Origin: Athripsodes cinereus
Taxonomy: Eukaryota; Arthropoda; Insecta; Trichoptera; Leptoceridae
Length of the DNA stretch: 64,000 bases
Direction: 5' to 3'
Assembly: GCA_947579605.1 (NCBI GenBank)
Contig: OX388310.1
Coordinates: 2,418,001-2,482,000 of the forward strand
Part shown: in pieces, positions 1 to 9,600 of the stretch
Numbering within the stretch: the first letter of the stretch is position 1
Layout of the letters: every line of letters begins with the position of its first letter
Translations under genes and position numbers: made by a program
The notes under the pieces: generated by a model
The model's database searches: none
The model's input: the letters and a program-made list of their open reading frames with translations, nothing else
What the model was told of the DNA's origin: nothing

Positions 1-65
1 GTTATTGTAATAGATTTGAAGGTCACAAAAATAAAATAACAATAAAATAATTAATAATACCACCA

Positions 66-536
66 TCACGCCGCTGCCCTGGTGGGGTAGGCAGAAAGGG
101 TCGAGTGCCATTTCCTTCCATCCTTGCATATATCTTTGGCTTCTGTCACTGTCATACAATTTCTCATGCATGCTCTCCTGTTCAACGTGCTCAACACGAG
201 ACCGTCCTGTAGGATTTGATTTAAATGATCTTGCCATTTAATCCTCGGACGTCCACGTCTCCGAGCACCATTCCTCTCAGCCAAATATATCTTCTTGGTC
301 ATTCTGTCCTCATTCATTCTTTCCACATGTCCAAACCATCGTAACTTATTTACATTCATCATTGTTATTACATCAACTTTCATTCCACATTCTTCTCGTA
401 TATCACTGTTACGCACACGAGCTCTCAGAATTTTATCACACATCCTTCTCAACGATCTCATCTCTACTGCATTTATGCCACTTTCATCCTTCTTTAGCCA
501 TGTCCACGTCTCGCTTGAATAATTATTCATGCTTAA
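66..536 (-). pseudogene. LINE reverse transcriptase C-terminal fragment (RTE-like family)
   Basis: The reverse strand is open for about 154 codons and reads like the C-terminal tail of an insect non-LTR reverse transcriptase. Typical phrases are VEMRSLRRMC, KLRWFGHVERMNEDR and RRGRPRIKWQDHL, followed by an Arg/Trp-rich end (KWHS). These follow the RT domain in many insect LINEs. The polymerase and endonuclease domains are absent, so this is a 5'-truncated copy. Its 3' end (lower coordinates) reads, in sense, CTGCCTACCCCACC..GGCGTGATGGTGGTATTATTA, which matches the 3' end of the abundant SINE in this window. Related fragments lie at 12826-12918, 14745-14885, 27550-27905, 49690-49945, 59425-59600 and 61690-62010. 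The clade assignment (RTE-like) is inference. Confidence 0.8.
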
Positions 537-1045
537 AATTCATTCTGACAATAATCGACAGACAGACAGATTATTGAAGCCGACTGGTAGTGGGATGTGG
601 AGCCCTTAACAGTTTTTAGTAAGATGTTCGACCCCCACCGAATACTCGATAACTTGTTTTGTTTATAATGACGTGTATTTGCGAAATGAAAATTGCTTCA
701 CATTTTCCAAAAATGTATTTTGTAATACAAACTGGATTACGAGTACAAGAGAAAACAGATAACTACTTTAAAATTTGTAATGATTTTCATTACAGATTTA
801 TCGAAAAAAATTAAATTTTATTCGTTCATTCATTCGCTTTTAATGTTTAATTTGTAGAAAATACAATTTTCTGTAGACTTCCTAATCTATTCTGTAAGAT
901 TTCGAGGTTTCTGTAAAAGATAAGTGATCGTCATCGTGAATCAACATTTTCAATTTAACGATAACGTTTAAGACGTTAATTTAACATCATTTATAAAGGA
1001 TGCCATCTTTCCTGAATATCTTTAACTTATAGTATAGATCAGCAC
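537..1045. other. AT-rich stretch without recognisable gene
   Basis: No convincing reading frame, tRNA or repeat signature was found in this stretch on either strand. Confidence 0.5.
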
Positions 1046-1084
1046 CTGATGATGAGAACTCTCGAGAAGACCCCGAAACCGGTG
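1046..1084 (+). repeat. CTGATGATG...GAAACCGG hairpin motif (degenerate)
   Basis: CTGATGATG is followed by a poorly paired spacer and then CGAAACCGGTG. The wider context (atagatcagCACCTGATGATG) is almost identical to the copy at 5984-6018, so the two belong to one family. The motif resembles the conserved core of hammerhead ribozymes (CUGANGA plus GAAA); see findings. Confidence 0.45.
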
Positions 1085-1107
1085 ATGCGCTAATTGAACT
1101 CAATATT

Positions 1108-1372
1108 AACATTACTACTACTACTACTACTATACCATCACGGCATATCCCACAAGTGGGGTAGCCAGCAGATCAGCTGCATGTAAGAAACATGCAAACT
1201 GTCCTCTTCGCGCCAATATATAACCAAGACATTCAGATTGGGTGGCAAGCCTCATCGCTGAATTTAAGAAGTAAAATGTCTTAATTTTTTCGAACACCTA
1301 CCTTTTACAGGACACTCGAAAACTTACGCAGAAGAGTGGGAGACCAATTCTTTACCGGGTGCTCCACGGGAT
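1108..1372 (-). repeat. Abundant tRNA-like SINE, near full-length copy
   Basis: In sense (reverse) orientation it begins CCCGTGGAGCACCCGGTAAAG, carries the B-box-like TTTTCGAGTGTCC, and ends ATATGCCGTGATGG(TATAGTAGTAG)n. On the plus strand the tail appears as an ACT repeat at 1108-1130. It is one of the best conserved copies of the family together with 5454-5712. Confidence 0.8.
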
Positions 1373-2063
1373 TTACAGTTATAATAAACACATTAAACAG
1401 TTATAATAAATATTCATTTTTTATTTGACAATTTAAAATGAAGTGTTACAGAGTAAATGCCAATACAATCAATGAAATATATCTTAATAAGAATTGAATG
1501 ACTTGCGTGTTCTTTAAATGGAATTGGTCTACTGGCCACCAAACTTGTGAATGAATATCTTATAGGATATTTTACGAACTGTCTTAACAGGACGATCGAA
1601 TTTTTTCACATTTAAAAACATTACAAATAATATATGTCGTGGTATGTGTTGTTATATTCCAAATTAAGTGAACCAAAACCAACCTATTCCTATTCGTAAG
1701 TATCGCTCCACCTTCTCAGTTTCCTACTAAAGTGATTTTGCACAGTCTGTTGGTTGTGCGGATGAGGTCTCTGTTGAGTGATATTCTTAAGGGTACGCTA
1801 TAGCGTCAGAATATTTTGGTCATGGGCGGTACTACAGATTTCTCCCTCCGCGCGGTCTTCATCTTCCCTTTCCCCGCAGTTGTTTCCCCGCTAGGATGCA
1901 AAATCAAACAAACAGAAATCATGTTGGAATCCCGTAAGAATACGTCGTATCTTCACTCATGTAAGTGTACAAAATACAGTAAAATTCAAAAGATACGTTA
2001 CACAATACGTTTAAATGTTTCATGTTTGAATACTTGTATTTATCCCGTCCCCAGATAAGAATA
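1373..2063. other. No gene seen; one small SINE scrap
   Basis: A short plus-strand scrap of the abundant SINE lies near 1525-1600 (GGTCTACTGGCCACC..ACTTGTGA). A somewhat GC-richer patch at about 1790-1910 gives no recognisable protein. Nothing else is supported. Confidence 0.4.
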
Positions 2064-2421
2064 AGTCTCCCACTTTTGGCTTCTCTTCCACAAGATTTTG
2101 AGAATCCTGCAAATGGCAGATATTCGTCAAATATCGCGTTTGAAGACATTTTAACATATTCAGTTCGGCAACGAAGAATGCCACCCATTTTTTTTTATTT
2201 ATTCATTCTTTACTGTTCATTGATAACATACAATTTCATTGAAGGCATAGGAACTATCAAATTAAATACAATCAATATACAAAAGGTGAGTTTATCACAG
2301 AAAAAATACCCATCCCGAATGTCTTAACTTGTATTAACACAGAAGGGATAATTTGCATGTTTTTTACATACTGTTGGTTCGCTGGCTACTAGACTTGTGA
2401 AAAATGCCGTGATAGGATAGA
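2064..2421 (+). repeat. Abundant SINE copy split by an insertion
   Basis: The 5' part (2064-2190) and 3' part (2308-2421, with TGGCTACTAGACTTGTG..ATGCCGTGAT) belong to one diverged SINE copy. They are separated by a LINE-tail insertion at 2191-2306. ACCCAT is repeated at both junctions and fits a short target-site duplication. Confidence 0.7.
2191..2306 (-). repeat. LINE 3' tail fragment (TTTATCGC family) nested in SINE
   Basis: A T-rich run followed by TTTACTGTTCATTGATAACA and a segment with CAATATACAAAAGGTGAGTTTATC. The same arrangement recurs at 3089-3228, 6300-6432, 8015-8095, 33470-33600 and 39140-39215. The T-rich left end is read as the complement of an A-rich LINE 3' terminus. Confidence 0.6.
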
Positions 2422-2898
2422 TATTTGGAAAAAATATTGAAATACGTATAAAACATACTTGTAAACTAGCATTTTAAGTACTGTATTATTGAACTTTCCA
2501 TATTTCTATGTAATATTGTATAATATATTATATGCACTCCCGTTCTGTGGTCAGTCACTTGAAGTATCTACAGAAACAGCTGTTGTGTTTTAAAGTTTTT
2601 TACCAGAGTATAAGAGCGCTATGTACATATGGACATTCCACTATAAAGGAGAGAGGGTGTATTAGGGAATGGAGAGATGGAGATGTTATAGTTGGGACAA
2701 CCACTTGACGTATTCCGGAACGGAGTATTGATGTGCGTTCATTGAGGTATGCCGGACTGTAAAAAAATATGATAGCTATTTCAAATATTCTTTGACTTGC
2801 TTTTAATTAATTTCGTATTTGACATCTCGATAGGAAAATCATGTTTACACGATGCTTCATTGTGCAAAATCTAATCGGAAATATTAAACTATAATTAT
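2422..2898. other. No gene seen
   Basis: AT-rich with a slightly purine-rich patch at 2640-2760. No recognisable protein, RNA or repeat. Confidence 0.4.
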
Positions 2899-3012
2899 CT
2901 CGTGGACTCACCGGTAAATTATTGGTCTTCCACTCTTCCTTGTTAATTTTCGAATATTCTGTTGAAGGCAGACATTTAACATCTTCAGCTACCCATTCGG
3001 AATGTATGAGAT
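2899..3012 (+). repeat. Abundant SINE, 5' fragment
   Basis: CGTGGACTCACCGGTAAATTA..GGTCTTCCACTCTT..TTTTCGAATATTCTGTTGAAGGCAG matches the SINE head; the 3' half is degraded. Confidence 0.6.
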
Positions 3013-3088
3013 ATTATTTTCACTGAGAGGATGATTTTCATTATTTTAAATCCAGCTAAAATACTTTTTATCCTACATGTAGAGGGCA

Positions 3089-3228
3089 TTATTTATTTAT
3101 TTATTCGTTGTTTACTGTACATTCATTACAAACAATTACTTACATAAAAGGTGTCATTCAAGTTAGATACAATCAATATACAGAGGGCTAGTTTATCGCA
3201 AAGGCGCGATCTCTTCCAACTAACCCAA
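3089..3228 (-). repeat. LINE 3' tail fragment (TTTATCGC family)
   Basis: TTTATTTATTTATTCGTTG..TTTACTGTACATTCATTAC..CAGAGGGCTAGTTTATCGC..GCGCGATCTCTTCC. It is the clearest copy of this 3'-UTR family in the window. Confidence 0.65.
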
Positions 3229-3900
3229 ATTATTTATTTTGATCTTTTCAGTTTTTTTTCCGAGACAGCTTTCTGATTATTAAGCAATAGTGAAAATCAA
3301 TTTCTACTCTTTAATTCCAAACATGGGTTAGTTGGAAGATATTGCGCTTCCGCGATATACTTGCCCATTGCACAAATTTATTTGTCTGCATTAAATTCTG
3401 CAATGATTGTTTAATAATGTTTGTTTTTTGTGCAATAAAGATTCTAATTATTATTATCTTGAAAATATTGATTAGGAATAAATATAGGAAAATTACGTAG
3501 GTATTTTAAGTGCCGTTATATTAAAATCTTAGATGAAATATTTAAAGGGATATTATATTATTTGAATACTTTATGAACGGACATTTAACTCGTAAAAAGG
3601 ATTTGGTTGCACATAAGATAAATAAAAAAAGGGAGCAGAAACGATAAGAAATAAAAGAAAATCTGAAGAAAGCTCATGTCTGCCAGTCGGAAATTCCAGA
3701 AAATGGTCCAAGTTTATCTTAAAAATAAATAATACGAGACAGAAAATCCTTCACACACCCTCACACCATCATCCCTATACCCCATTCCTCCTCGTCTCAT
3801 ACAAAGCTAAGATATACATATTATTATAATGTATACATACAGTTGACACTAAAGGACTAAAGATTTTAGAATAAGTACCCATGTATATGATTTTATTAAA
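3229..3900. other. No gene seen
   Basis: AT-rich. Near 3330-3350 GGTTAGTTGGAAGATATTGCG is an inverted echo of the LINE-tail family just upstream. Nothing coding is recognisable. Confidence 0.4.
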
Positions 3901-4077
3901 TAAGTTGTCATGAAGAAGCTTTCCGTGGAGTAGCCGTCAATGAATAGATCTCCAACTCTTTTCTGTGAGTTTTCGAGTATTCTGCAAAAGGCAGATATAT
4001 TCACAAAATCACGTTTGAGACATTTTGTATTTTTTAATTCAGCAATGAGGTATAACATCCATCATGAATGTCTTATT
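3901..4077 (+). repeat. Abundant SINE, 5' two thirds
   Basis: TCCGTGGAGTAGCCGTCAAT (A-box region), TTTTCGAGTATTCTG (B-box region) and a later ATTCAGCAATGAGG match the family consensus. The 3' end is replaced by a LINE remnant starting about 4078. Confidence 0.7.
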
Positions 4078-4290
4078 CACTGTGGTTGGTGTTCTCCACA
4101 TATCTTTGATTTCGTGAACAAGATCAAGATATTTTATTATCTTATCCTGCTTAGCTTTATTTAAATTTTCATCGTGTGGTATAGTGATGTCTATGATGTA
4201 TGTTTTACGGCATATGCGATAAAGCAACACAATATCTGGTCAATTAGTTGGAATAGTTCGATCAGTTTGAATTGGTCGATCCCAGTAGAG
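4078..4290 (-). pseudogene. LINE C-terminal remnant (WDRPIxTDRT...PHDENL type)
   Basis: On the reverse strand the translation reads LYWDRPIQTDRTIPTN, then a stop, then PDIVLLYRICRKTYIIDITI and PHDENLNKAKQDKIIKYLDL. This pattern of a WDRP/TDRT segment, PDIV and a DITIPHDENL block is familiar from the region downstream of the RT domain in several insect LINEs. The single in-frame TGA sits where Arg is expected, compatible with CpG decay of CGA. It is truncated at both ends and not functional. Confidence 0.65.
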
Positions 4291-4744
4291 TTTATTTAAT
4301 TATTATTATTATTATTATCTTCAACATAAATATGACATCGCCATTAATTCATACTTAAATAAATCTAAGCAAATAAAAAATAAATTATAGGGAAACTCGT
4401 CATATATAGAATTTATATTTTATATCTGTCTTCGTCTTATAATGATTTATTTTTTACCTAGAATTTAATATAGATTGTCATTATTACTCCACGTATTCAA
4501 GATCTACGAACGTCTCTTAGAAATGTATTATGTCTTGTACCGTTCTCCACTTCATTGAAATTCATTATTATTTTATTATAGTAAGTAATAAAAAATAGTA
4601 GGTAATACCTAATAAAAAATAAAGTGTAATAAGACCGACAAGGCGACATCCAATTACTTTAAGGATTACCTGACATGCTAAGTATTTTGCTCTTTAAACC
4701 TTATCAATAATCCCGACAATATCGTTACGTCTTAATCCCGACAT
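4291..4744. other. No gene seen
   Basis: AT-rich with short (ATT)n runs; nothing recognisable. Confidence 0.4.
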
Positions 4745-4912
4745 TTTGAGATTTATTTATTTATTGTTTTTGCACATCATCATTATATAACATAACAGTG
4801 TTAACAAAACAATACAAAATTTAAAATACTAGGACGATATTATGCAGTGGCGAGATTATCACTATCAAGCAATTTCTTCCATCTATACACGACACATTTA
4901 GATAGGTATACC
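4745..4912 (-). repeat. LINE 3' tail fragment (GCAGTGGCGAGATTATCACT family)
   Basis: TTATTTATTTATTG..TTGCACATCATCATTATATAAC..GCAGTGGCGAGATTATCACT..TTCTTCCATCT. The same block occurs at 11513-11850 and 59171-59335. It ends directly upstream of the PHF5A fragment. Confidence 0.65.
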
Positions 4913-4939
4913 TAGTTAAATGTACCAAACCAAACTAAA

Positions 4940-5161
4940 CCATGTACCCTTGTCAGAATATGTGATGAATGTAACTATGGCTCCTACCAGGGTCGGTGTG
5001 TGATATGTGGAGGCCCTGGAGTATCAGATGCTTACTACTGCAAGGAATGTACTATACAAGAGAAAGATAGAGATGGCTGTCCCAAAATTGTCAACTTGGG
5101 TAGTTCCAAAACAGACTTATACTATGAACGGAAAAAATATGGTTATAAAAAATATAATTAG
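4940..5161 (+). pseudogene. PHF5A (SF3b14b/Rds3) 5'-truncated copy
   Basis: The frame from codon CCA at 4940 to TAG at 5161 encodes 73 residues. From memory of the family, these match residues 39 to the C-terminus of PHF5A, the small zinc-binding subunit of the SF3b complex of the U2 snRNP. The eight cysteines expected in this part are all present (for example [25 protein letters not shown]). I see no change from the conserved metazoan sequence over the first 60 residues. Differences are confined to the end: two Phe-to-Tyr changes and a terminal KKYN instead of KKR. The first 38 residues are missing. Homology begins abruptly with no AG splice acceptor at the junction and an in-frame stop 25 bases upstream. 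This favours a 5'-truncated retrocopy over a terminal exon, although no poly(A) tract follows; a MITE begins three bases after the stop. Confidence 0.85.
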
Positions 5162-5163
5162 CC

Positions 5164-5356
5164 AGATAAAGTGCTCTATTACTGCCAAATTCAAATTTTA
5201 TATATTCACTGTCATATATTTACTTCTACTATCAAAATATTTTAATCCATTTGTTCTTTACTGATGTACACACAATATATATTGACCTATTAAATTGTAA
5301 AATACTATAATGATTATGAACAAATTGGAACTCGGCAGTAATTGAGCACTTTATCT
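5164..5356. mobile_element. Small TIR element (MITE) next to PHF5A fragment
   Basis: AGATAAAGTGCTCTATTACT at the left is the near-perfect reverse complement of the right end (AATTGAGCACTTTATCT, ending 5356). The arms are about 29 bp with two mismatches, and the interior is AT-rich and non-coding. No clear target duplication was found. Confidence 0.65.
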
Positions 5357-5453
5357 TTAATTTATAAGTAAGTTTAATTAACATAATTAATAATTTTATA
5401 TTTAATTGTAAACTTCCCTGAATAGGGCATTATATAATAGATATTTTTCAATA

Positions 5454-5712
5454 TCCCGTGGAGCACCCGGTGAAGAATTGGTCTCCCACTCCCTCCTTAA
5501 GTTTTCGAGTGTCCTGTAAAAGGCAGGTGTTCGAAAAAATTAAGACATTGTACATCTTAAATTTAGCGATGAAGTTTGCCACTCATCCTGAATGTCTTGA
5601 TTTTATATTGGCACGAAGAAGACAGCTTGCATGTTTCTTACATGCAGCTGGTCTGCTGGCTACCCCACTTGTGGGATATGCCGTGATGGTATAGTAGTAG
5701 TAGTAGTAGTAC
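5454..5712 (+). repeat. Abundant tRNA-like SINE, reference-quality copy
   Basis: Complete sense copy. The A-box-like TGGAGCACCCGGT is at 5459-5471 and the B-box-like GTTTTCGAGTGTCC at 5501-5514, a spacing close to that of tRNA genes. The body contains ACATCTTAAATTTAGCGATG, GCCACTCATCCTGAATGTC and a small palindrome TTGCATGTTTCTTACATGCA. The end is CTACCCCACTTGTGGGATAT then GCCGTGATGG and (TAG)n to 5708. The CCCCACTTGTGGG hairpin and CGTGATGGTAT end are shared with the local LINE family. Confidence 0.8.
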
Positions 5713-5983
5713 CTAGTTAAAACAAATTTACTTAAATACCATAAATATATTACAAAAGAAAAAAAATCAAAATTTACAAAAATATGAAATAAATTTGTCT
5801 TTATCATTGATTGTTTAGATCGGCATTTACTTTGTAACACTTCATTTTAAATTATAAAATAAAAATCCAAGAACTCCACGCCTGAAACCAACATGACCCC
5901 ACCTACCCTTACACCTTCACTGTAAATCCTAACGAACTTTTATATTTGTTGTTGTTTTTGTTTTGTTCAGTATAGATCAGCAC

Positions 5984-6018
5984 CTGATGATGCCAACTCG
6001 GAGTCCGAGAAACCGGTC
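5984..6018 (+). repeat. CTGATGATG hairpin with GAAACCGGTC (hammerhead-core-like)
   Basis: CTGATGA, a spacer TGCCAA, a perfect CTCGG/CCGAG stem, then AAACCGGTCG. GTC is a permitted hammerhead cleavage triplet, and ACCGGT is self-complementary as expected for a minimal stem III. Ribozyme activity is inference only. Confidence 0.45.
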
Positions 6019-6299
6019 GTGCGTTTGTCATTACTCAATAGTAATATTCATTTTATTTGATAGTTTAAATTTGCCTTTATTCATTTGACTAAAAATCACT
6101 TCAAATATTATAGGTATTAATTAGTATTGCTACATTAAAAAAAAATTGAAATGTAATCGAGATAAATAATTTTCTAAAATCAGTAGTTGCGCATCAATTA
6201 AGTATTTGAAATACTTTTTTTGTGAATATTTTCATATCAAAAGGTCATTTAAATTCAATGAACTCTGAATAGACTGGAAATTCAAAGGAAAAATTGTTT

Positions 6300-6432
6300 A
6301 TGGTAATCATTCATTCTTTACAGTACATTGGTTATGAAAAAAAATATAAATAAATACATTACATAATACTCAAAACAATCTATATACAAAAGGCGAGTGT
6401 ATCGCAAAAGTCCGATCTATTCCAAATTAACC
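6300..6432 (-). repeat. LINE 3' tail fragment (TTTATCGC family)
   Basis: TTCTTTACAGTACATTGGTTAT..CAATCTATATACAAAAGGCGAG..TATCGCAAAAGTCCGATCT, collinear with the copy at 3089-3228. At 6433-6560 a different T-rich block (TTTCTTTATTCAATCAATATC) may be the tail of another LINE. Confidence 0.6.
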
Positions 6433-6660
6433 AATTTATTATATTTCTTTATTCAATCAATATCATACAAACGTTGAAACAATATATCACCAATTATCTT
6501 CAATTAAGTTGCAGCAGCCTCACTAGGTTGCCCTGTATCGAGGCGTGCTGCGTAAAAAATATATAAAAAAAAAAACATACATTCACCAAGGATTAATACA
6601 TCTCACAAAAAAAATAAAATTGTATAAAAACAATCACATCAGCAAATTAATAAATCGATA

Positions 6661-7440
6661 ACAAATGGATGAATGAACAAATGAATAAACGAATAAATGA
6701 ATAAATGAATAAATGAATAAATGAATAAATGAATAAATGAATAAATGAATAAATGAATAAATGAATAAATGAATAAATGAATAAATGAATAAATGAATAA
6801 ATGAATAAATGAATAAATGAATAAATGAATAAATGAATAAATGAATAAATGAATAAATGAATAAATGAATAAATGAATAAATGAATAAATGAATAAATGA
6901 ATAAATGAATAAATGAATAAATGAATAAATGAATAAATGAATAAATGAATAAATGAATAAATGAATAAATGAATAAATGAATAAATGAATAAATGAATAA
7001 ATGAATAAATGAATAAATGAATAAATGAATAAATGAATAAATGAATAAATGAATAAATGAATAAATGAATAAATGAATAAATGAATAAATGAATAAATGA
7101 ATAAATGAATAAATGAATAAATGAATAAATGAATAAATGAATAAATGAATAAATGAATAAATGAATAAATGAATAAATGAATAAATGAATAAATGAATAA
7201 ATGAATAAATGAATAAATGAATAAATGAATAAATGAATAAATGAATAAATGAATAAATGAATAAATGAATAAATGAATAAATGAATAAATGAATAAATGA
7301 ATAAATGAATAAATGAATAAATGAATAAATGAATAAATGAATAAATGAATAAATGAATAAATGAATAAATGAATAAATGAATAAATGAATAAATGACTAA
7401 GTGAATAAATGAATAAATGTATAAATGAATACATGAATAA
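6661..7440. repeat. Perfect (AAATGAAT)n satellite, about 88 units
   Basis: From about 6691 to 7395 the 8-bp unit AAATGAAT repeats without a visible substitution; the first and last few units are degenerate (GGATGAATGAAC; ACTAAGTGAAT). Because 8 is not a multiple of 3, all three reverse frames read the same repeating octapeptide FIYSFIHL, which produces long spurious reverse frames. These are not genes. Confidence 0.97.
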
Positions 7441-8014
7441 ACTAATAAATAACAGGTTAAATTAGATAAATATATACCAACAAACAATTTAATCAATAAA
7501 TAAATAAAGTAGTAAAAGAACAAATGTACAAACGAACAAATGAATCAATGAACAAATGAATAAATAAAAGGTAAAAATAAATAAATAAACACGAAATAAG
7601 CAAACAAATCAATAAATAAATAAAGTAGTCAAAATAAAATTGTCAATAATAAAATAAAACAAATAAAATCTGTATACATAACATAAACAAAATTATTGAT
7701 AAGATAATTAATATTATAAGATTGTAAATTATCAAAACCCGAAATTATCTTTAAAAACTACCATGCCTTATACATTCATTAGATACAGATCGTTCAATAT
7801 ATAGCATTTTTTATCACGTTGGCCATAACAGGTGTACCGTTTATTGATATAAGCCAGCCTTAATGAGTTTTCCATGCATTAGGTTATTTATTCACGTTTG
7901 CATTTATTCTATTACTGTAAACATTTATTCTATCACTGTTTCAATGTATTTTATCCCTGTTAACATTTATTCATTTCTGTTCAAGGAATTATCAACTGTA
8001 GGTACACGTCAATA
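7441..8014. other. Degenerate AAAT/AATG-rich flank, no gene
   Basis: The satellite decays into imperfect AATAAAT and AACAAATG units to about 7640. The remainder is AT-rich with no recognised feature. Confidence 0.5.
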
Positions 8015-8095
8015 TGACAACATCAAATAAAATCAATAAACAAAGAGCAAGTTTATCGCAGAGGCGCGATTTCTTTGATTTCAACTAGCCCAATT
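8015..8095 (-). repeat. LINE 3' tail fragment (TTTATCGC family)
   Basis: AATCAATAAACAAAGAGCAAG..TTTATCGCAGAGGCGCGATTTC..AACTAGCCC, the inner part of the family at 3089-3228. Confidence 0.55.
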
Positions 8096-8337
8096 AATTC
8101 ATTATTCAGTTCTAAAAACTTACTCGACGTCAGTTTACCGCTTCGATATAAGCCAATAATAAGAATTATTCCATTATAATATAATACTTTTAACCTACTC
8201 ATAGAGAGTCTCAATTTATAAGAAATATAAAAACTCACCTTTGATTTAAAACAAATTGAGCAGAATAGAATATTAGTATATGTACAATTCAATGTATTTC
8301 GTAAAAAATGCAAACCATCAATTTGCCGAAATCAGAA

Positions 8338-8612
8338 ACTATTACTACTACTACTACACCATCACGGCATATCCCATAAATCAGGTAAACAGTGAACTAA
8401 CTGTAATTTATTAACTCGCAGATTATGCACCTCACCATGCAGATAAAAAATAAAACATTCATGATTGGTGGCATACCTCATCGCTGAATTATAGATGTAA
8501 ATTGCTTTATACGTGAGGTTTTACAAACATCTGCTTTTTACAGGACACTTGAAAGCTTACCAGAAAGAGTGAAAGATCTATCCTTTACCGGGAACTCGAC
8601 GGACTTACAATT
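8338..8612 (-). repeat. Abundant SINE, diverged full-length copy
   Basis: An ACT-repeat tail, ACCATCACGGCATATCCCAT, GGTGGCATACCTCATCGCTG, TTTTACAGGACACTTGAAAG and TCCTTTACCGGGAACTCGAC lie in the expected order. The middle of the tail region is rearranged. Confidence 0.7.
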
Positions 8613-9023
8613 TGTAACTTATTTGATTGAGAATGTAAGCTTCAATTTGTCGAGATCAGACACGTCCTTAACAAAAGCGTTCTCGGCTTTAGACATATTA
8701 TTAATATGTTAAAAAGTTACTTAGTATATTGTGTGTTAGAACATACAAGCTTTGTTATAAATTTATAATCGTGTTCAGATACTAACTTATTATTTAGACT
8801 TACCTACTAGTAGTAGTCGAGATCTAGCGGAGTACTTATATTGTATGTATAATGCATGTATTTATTGTATGTATCTAATCCCATACAGATGGGGGCGGCT
8901 GGTAGGCTGGACTATCGGAGGTGCGATGTAAATAAGTATAAGAAAACAAATCAATTTTTAACTTATGAATGCTTGAACGTGATTTCAAATACAAATACAC
9001 GTATTATTTAAATAATTTACAAA
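8613..9023. other. No gene seen
   Basis: AT-rich; a short GC patch near 8885-8930 has no recognisable coding content. Confidence 0.4.
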
Positions 9024-9353
9024 ACATATATCGCCGTTTATAGTAATTGAATTAGCCGGTTAATTGAATGGTTTGACGCTTAGTTAAATGCCGACATGAA
9101 TAACTGACAGAGGTGGGTATAGCCGGATTTTTCAACGCAACTTTTATCAATCCTAGCGCCACAGTGTCAAATAAATAAACTAAATTCCAATAATTGGGCT
9201 AGCTTCGATCAGGAAGAATTGAAATTGAAAATTTGGCGCATCGTTGTGATTCAACGAGACGACAAACCATTCAATTGTATGCCGGTATTTAAGTAAACGC
9301 CTTGCCATTTAGTTAACTACCTAGCTAATATAACTATCGAGCAGTGACATGTA
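9024..9353. mobile_element. Long-TIR foldback element (ATATGTCGC/GTGACATAT family)
   Basis: The left arm (AGCCGGTTAATTGAATGG..CGCTTAGTTAAATGCCG) and right arm (GCCGGTATTTAAGTAAACGC..TAGTTAACTACC..CAGTGACATGTA) are diverged inverted copies of about 85 bp. The centre contains CCTAGCGCCACAGTG, shared with the better preserved copy at 38199-38494. No coding capacity. Confidence 0.7.
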
Positions 9354-9439
9354 TGTACATAAGTACATATTTTTGAATAATTATTGTTTATTAGATTATA
9401 TAAAAACAACATGCAAGCTATTCCCTTGCACCAATAAAA

Positions 9440-9600
9440 GAGAATAAATTTGAGGGAAAGAAGCATATCTCATCGCTAAATTAAAAATATTAAAAATCAT
9501 TTATATAATATTTTGCAAACACCTCAATGTTGTAAAACACTCGAAAACTTATACGAAAGAATGAGAAATGCATTCTTGCCGGAGACTCCACGGGACTGAG
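9440..9600 (-). repeat. Abundant SINE, 5' half
   Basis: CATATCTCATCGCTAAATTA..AACACTCGAAAACTTA..CATTCTTGCCGGAGACTCCACGGG, the complement of the SINE head and mid-body. Confidence 0.65.

Noticed and set aside
1320..1372. Similarity of the SINE end (GTGGGAGACC..TACCGGGTGCT) to the 3' end of 5S rRNA
   Set aside because: The match is short, has a 2-bp spacing difference, and lies on the antisense strand at the head of the element, where a tRNA-like promoter reads better in the opposite direction.
6634..7523. Two long overlapping reverse frames of 266 and 294 codons with a repeating FIYSFIHL peptide
   Set aside because: They are the automatic product of an 8-bp satellite read in any frame; there is no independent coding evidence.
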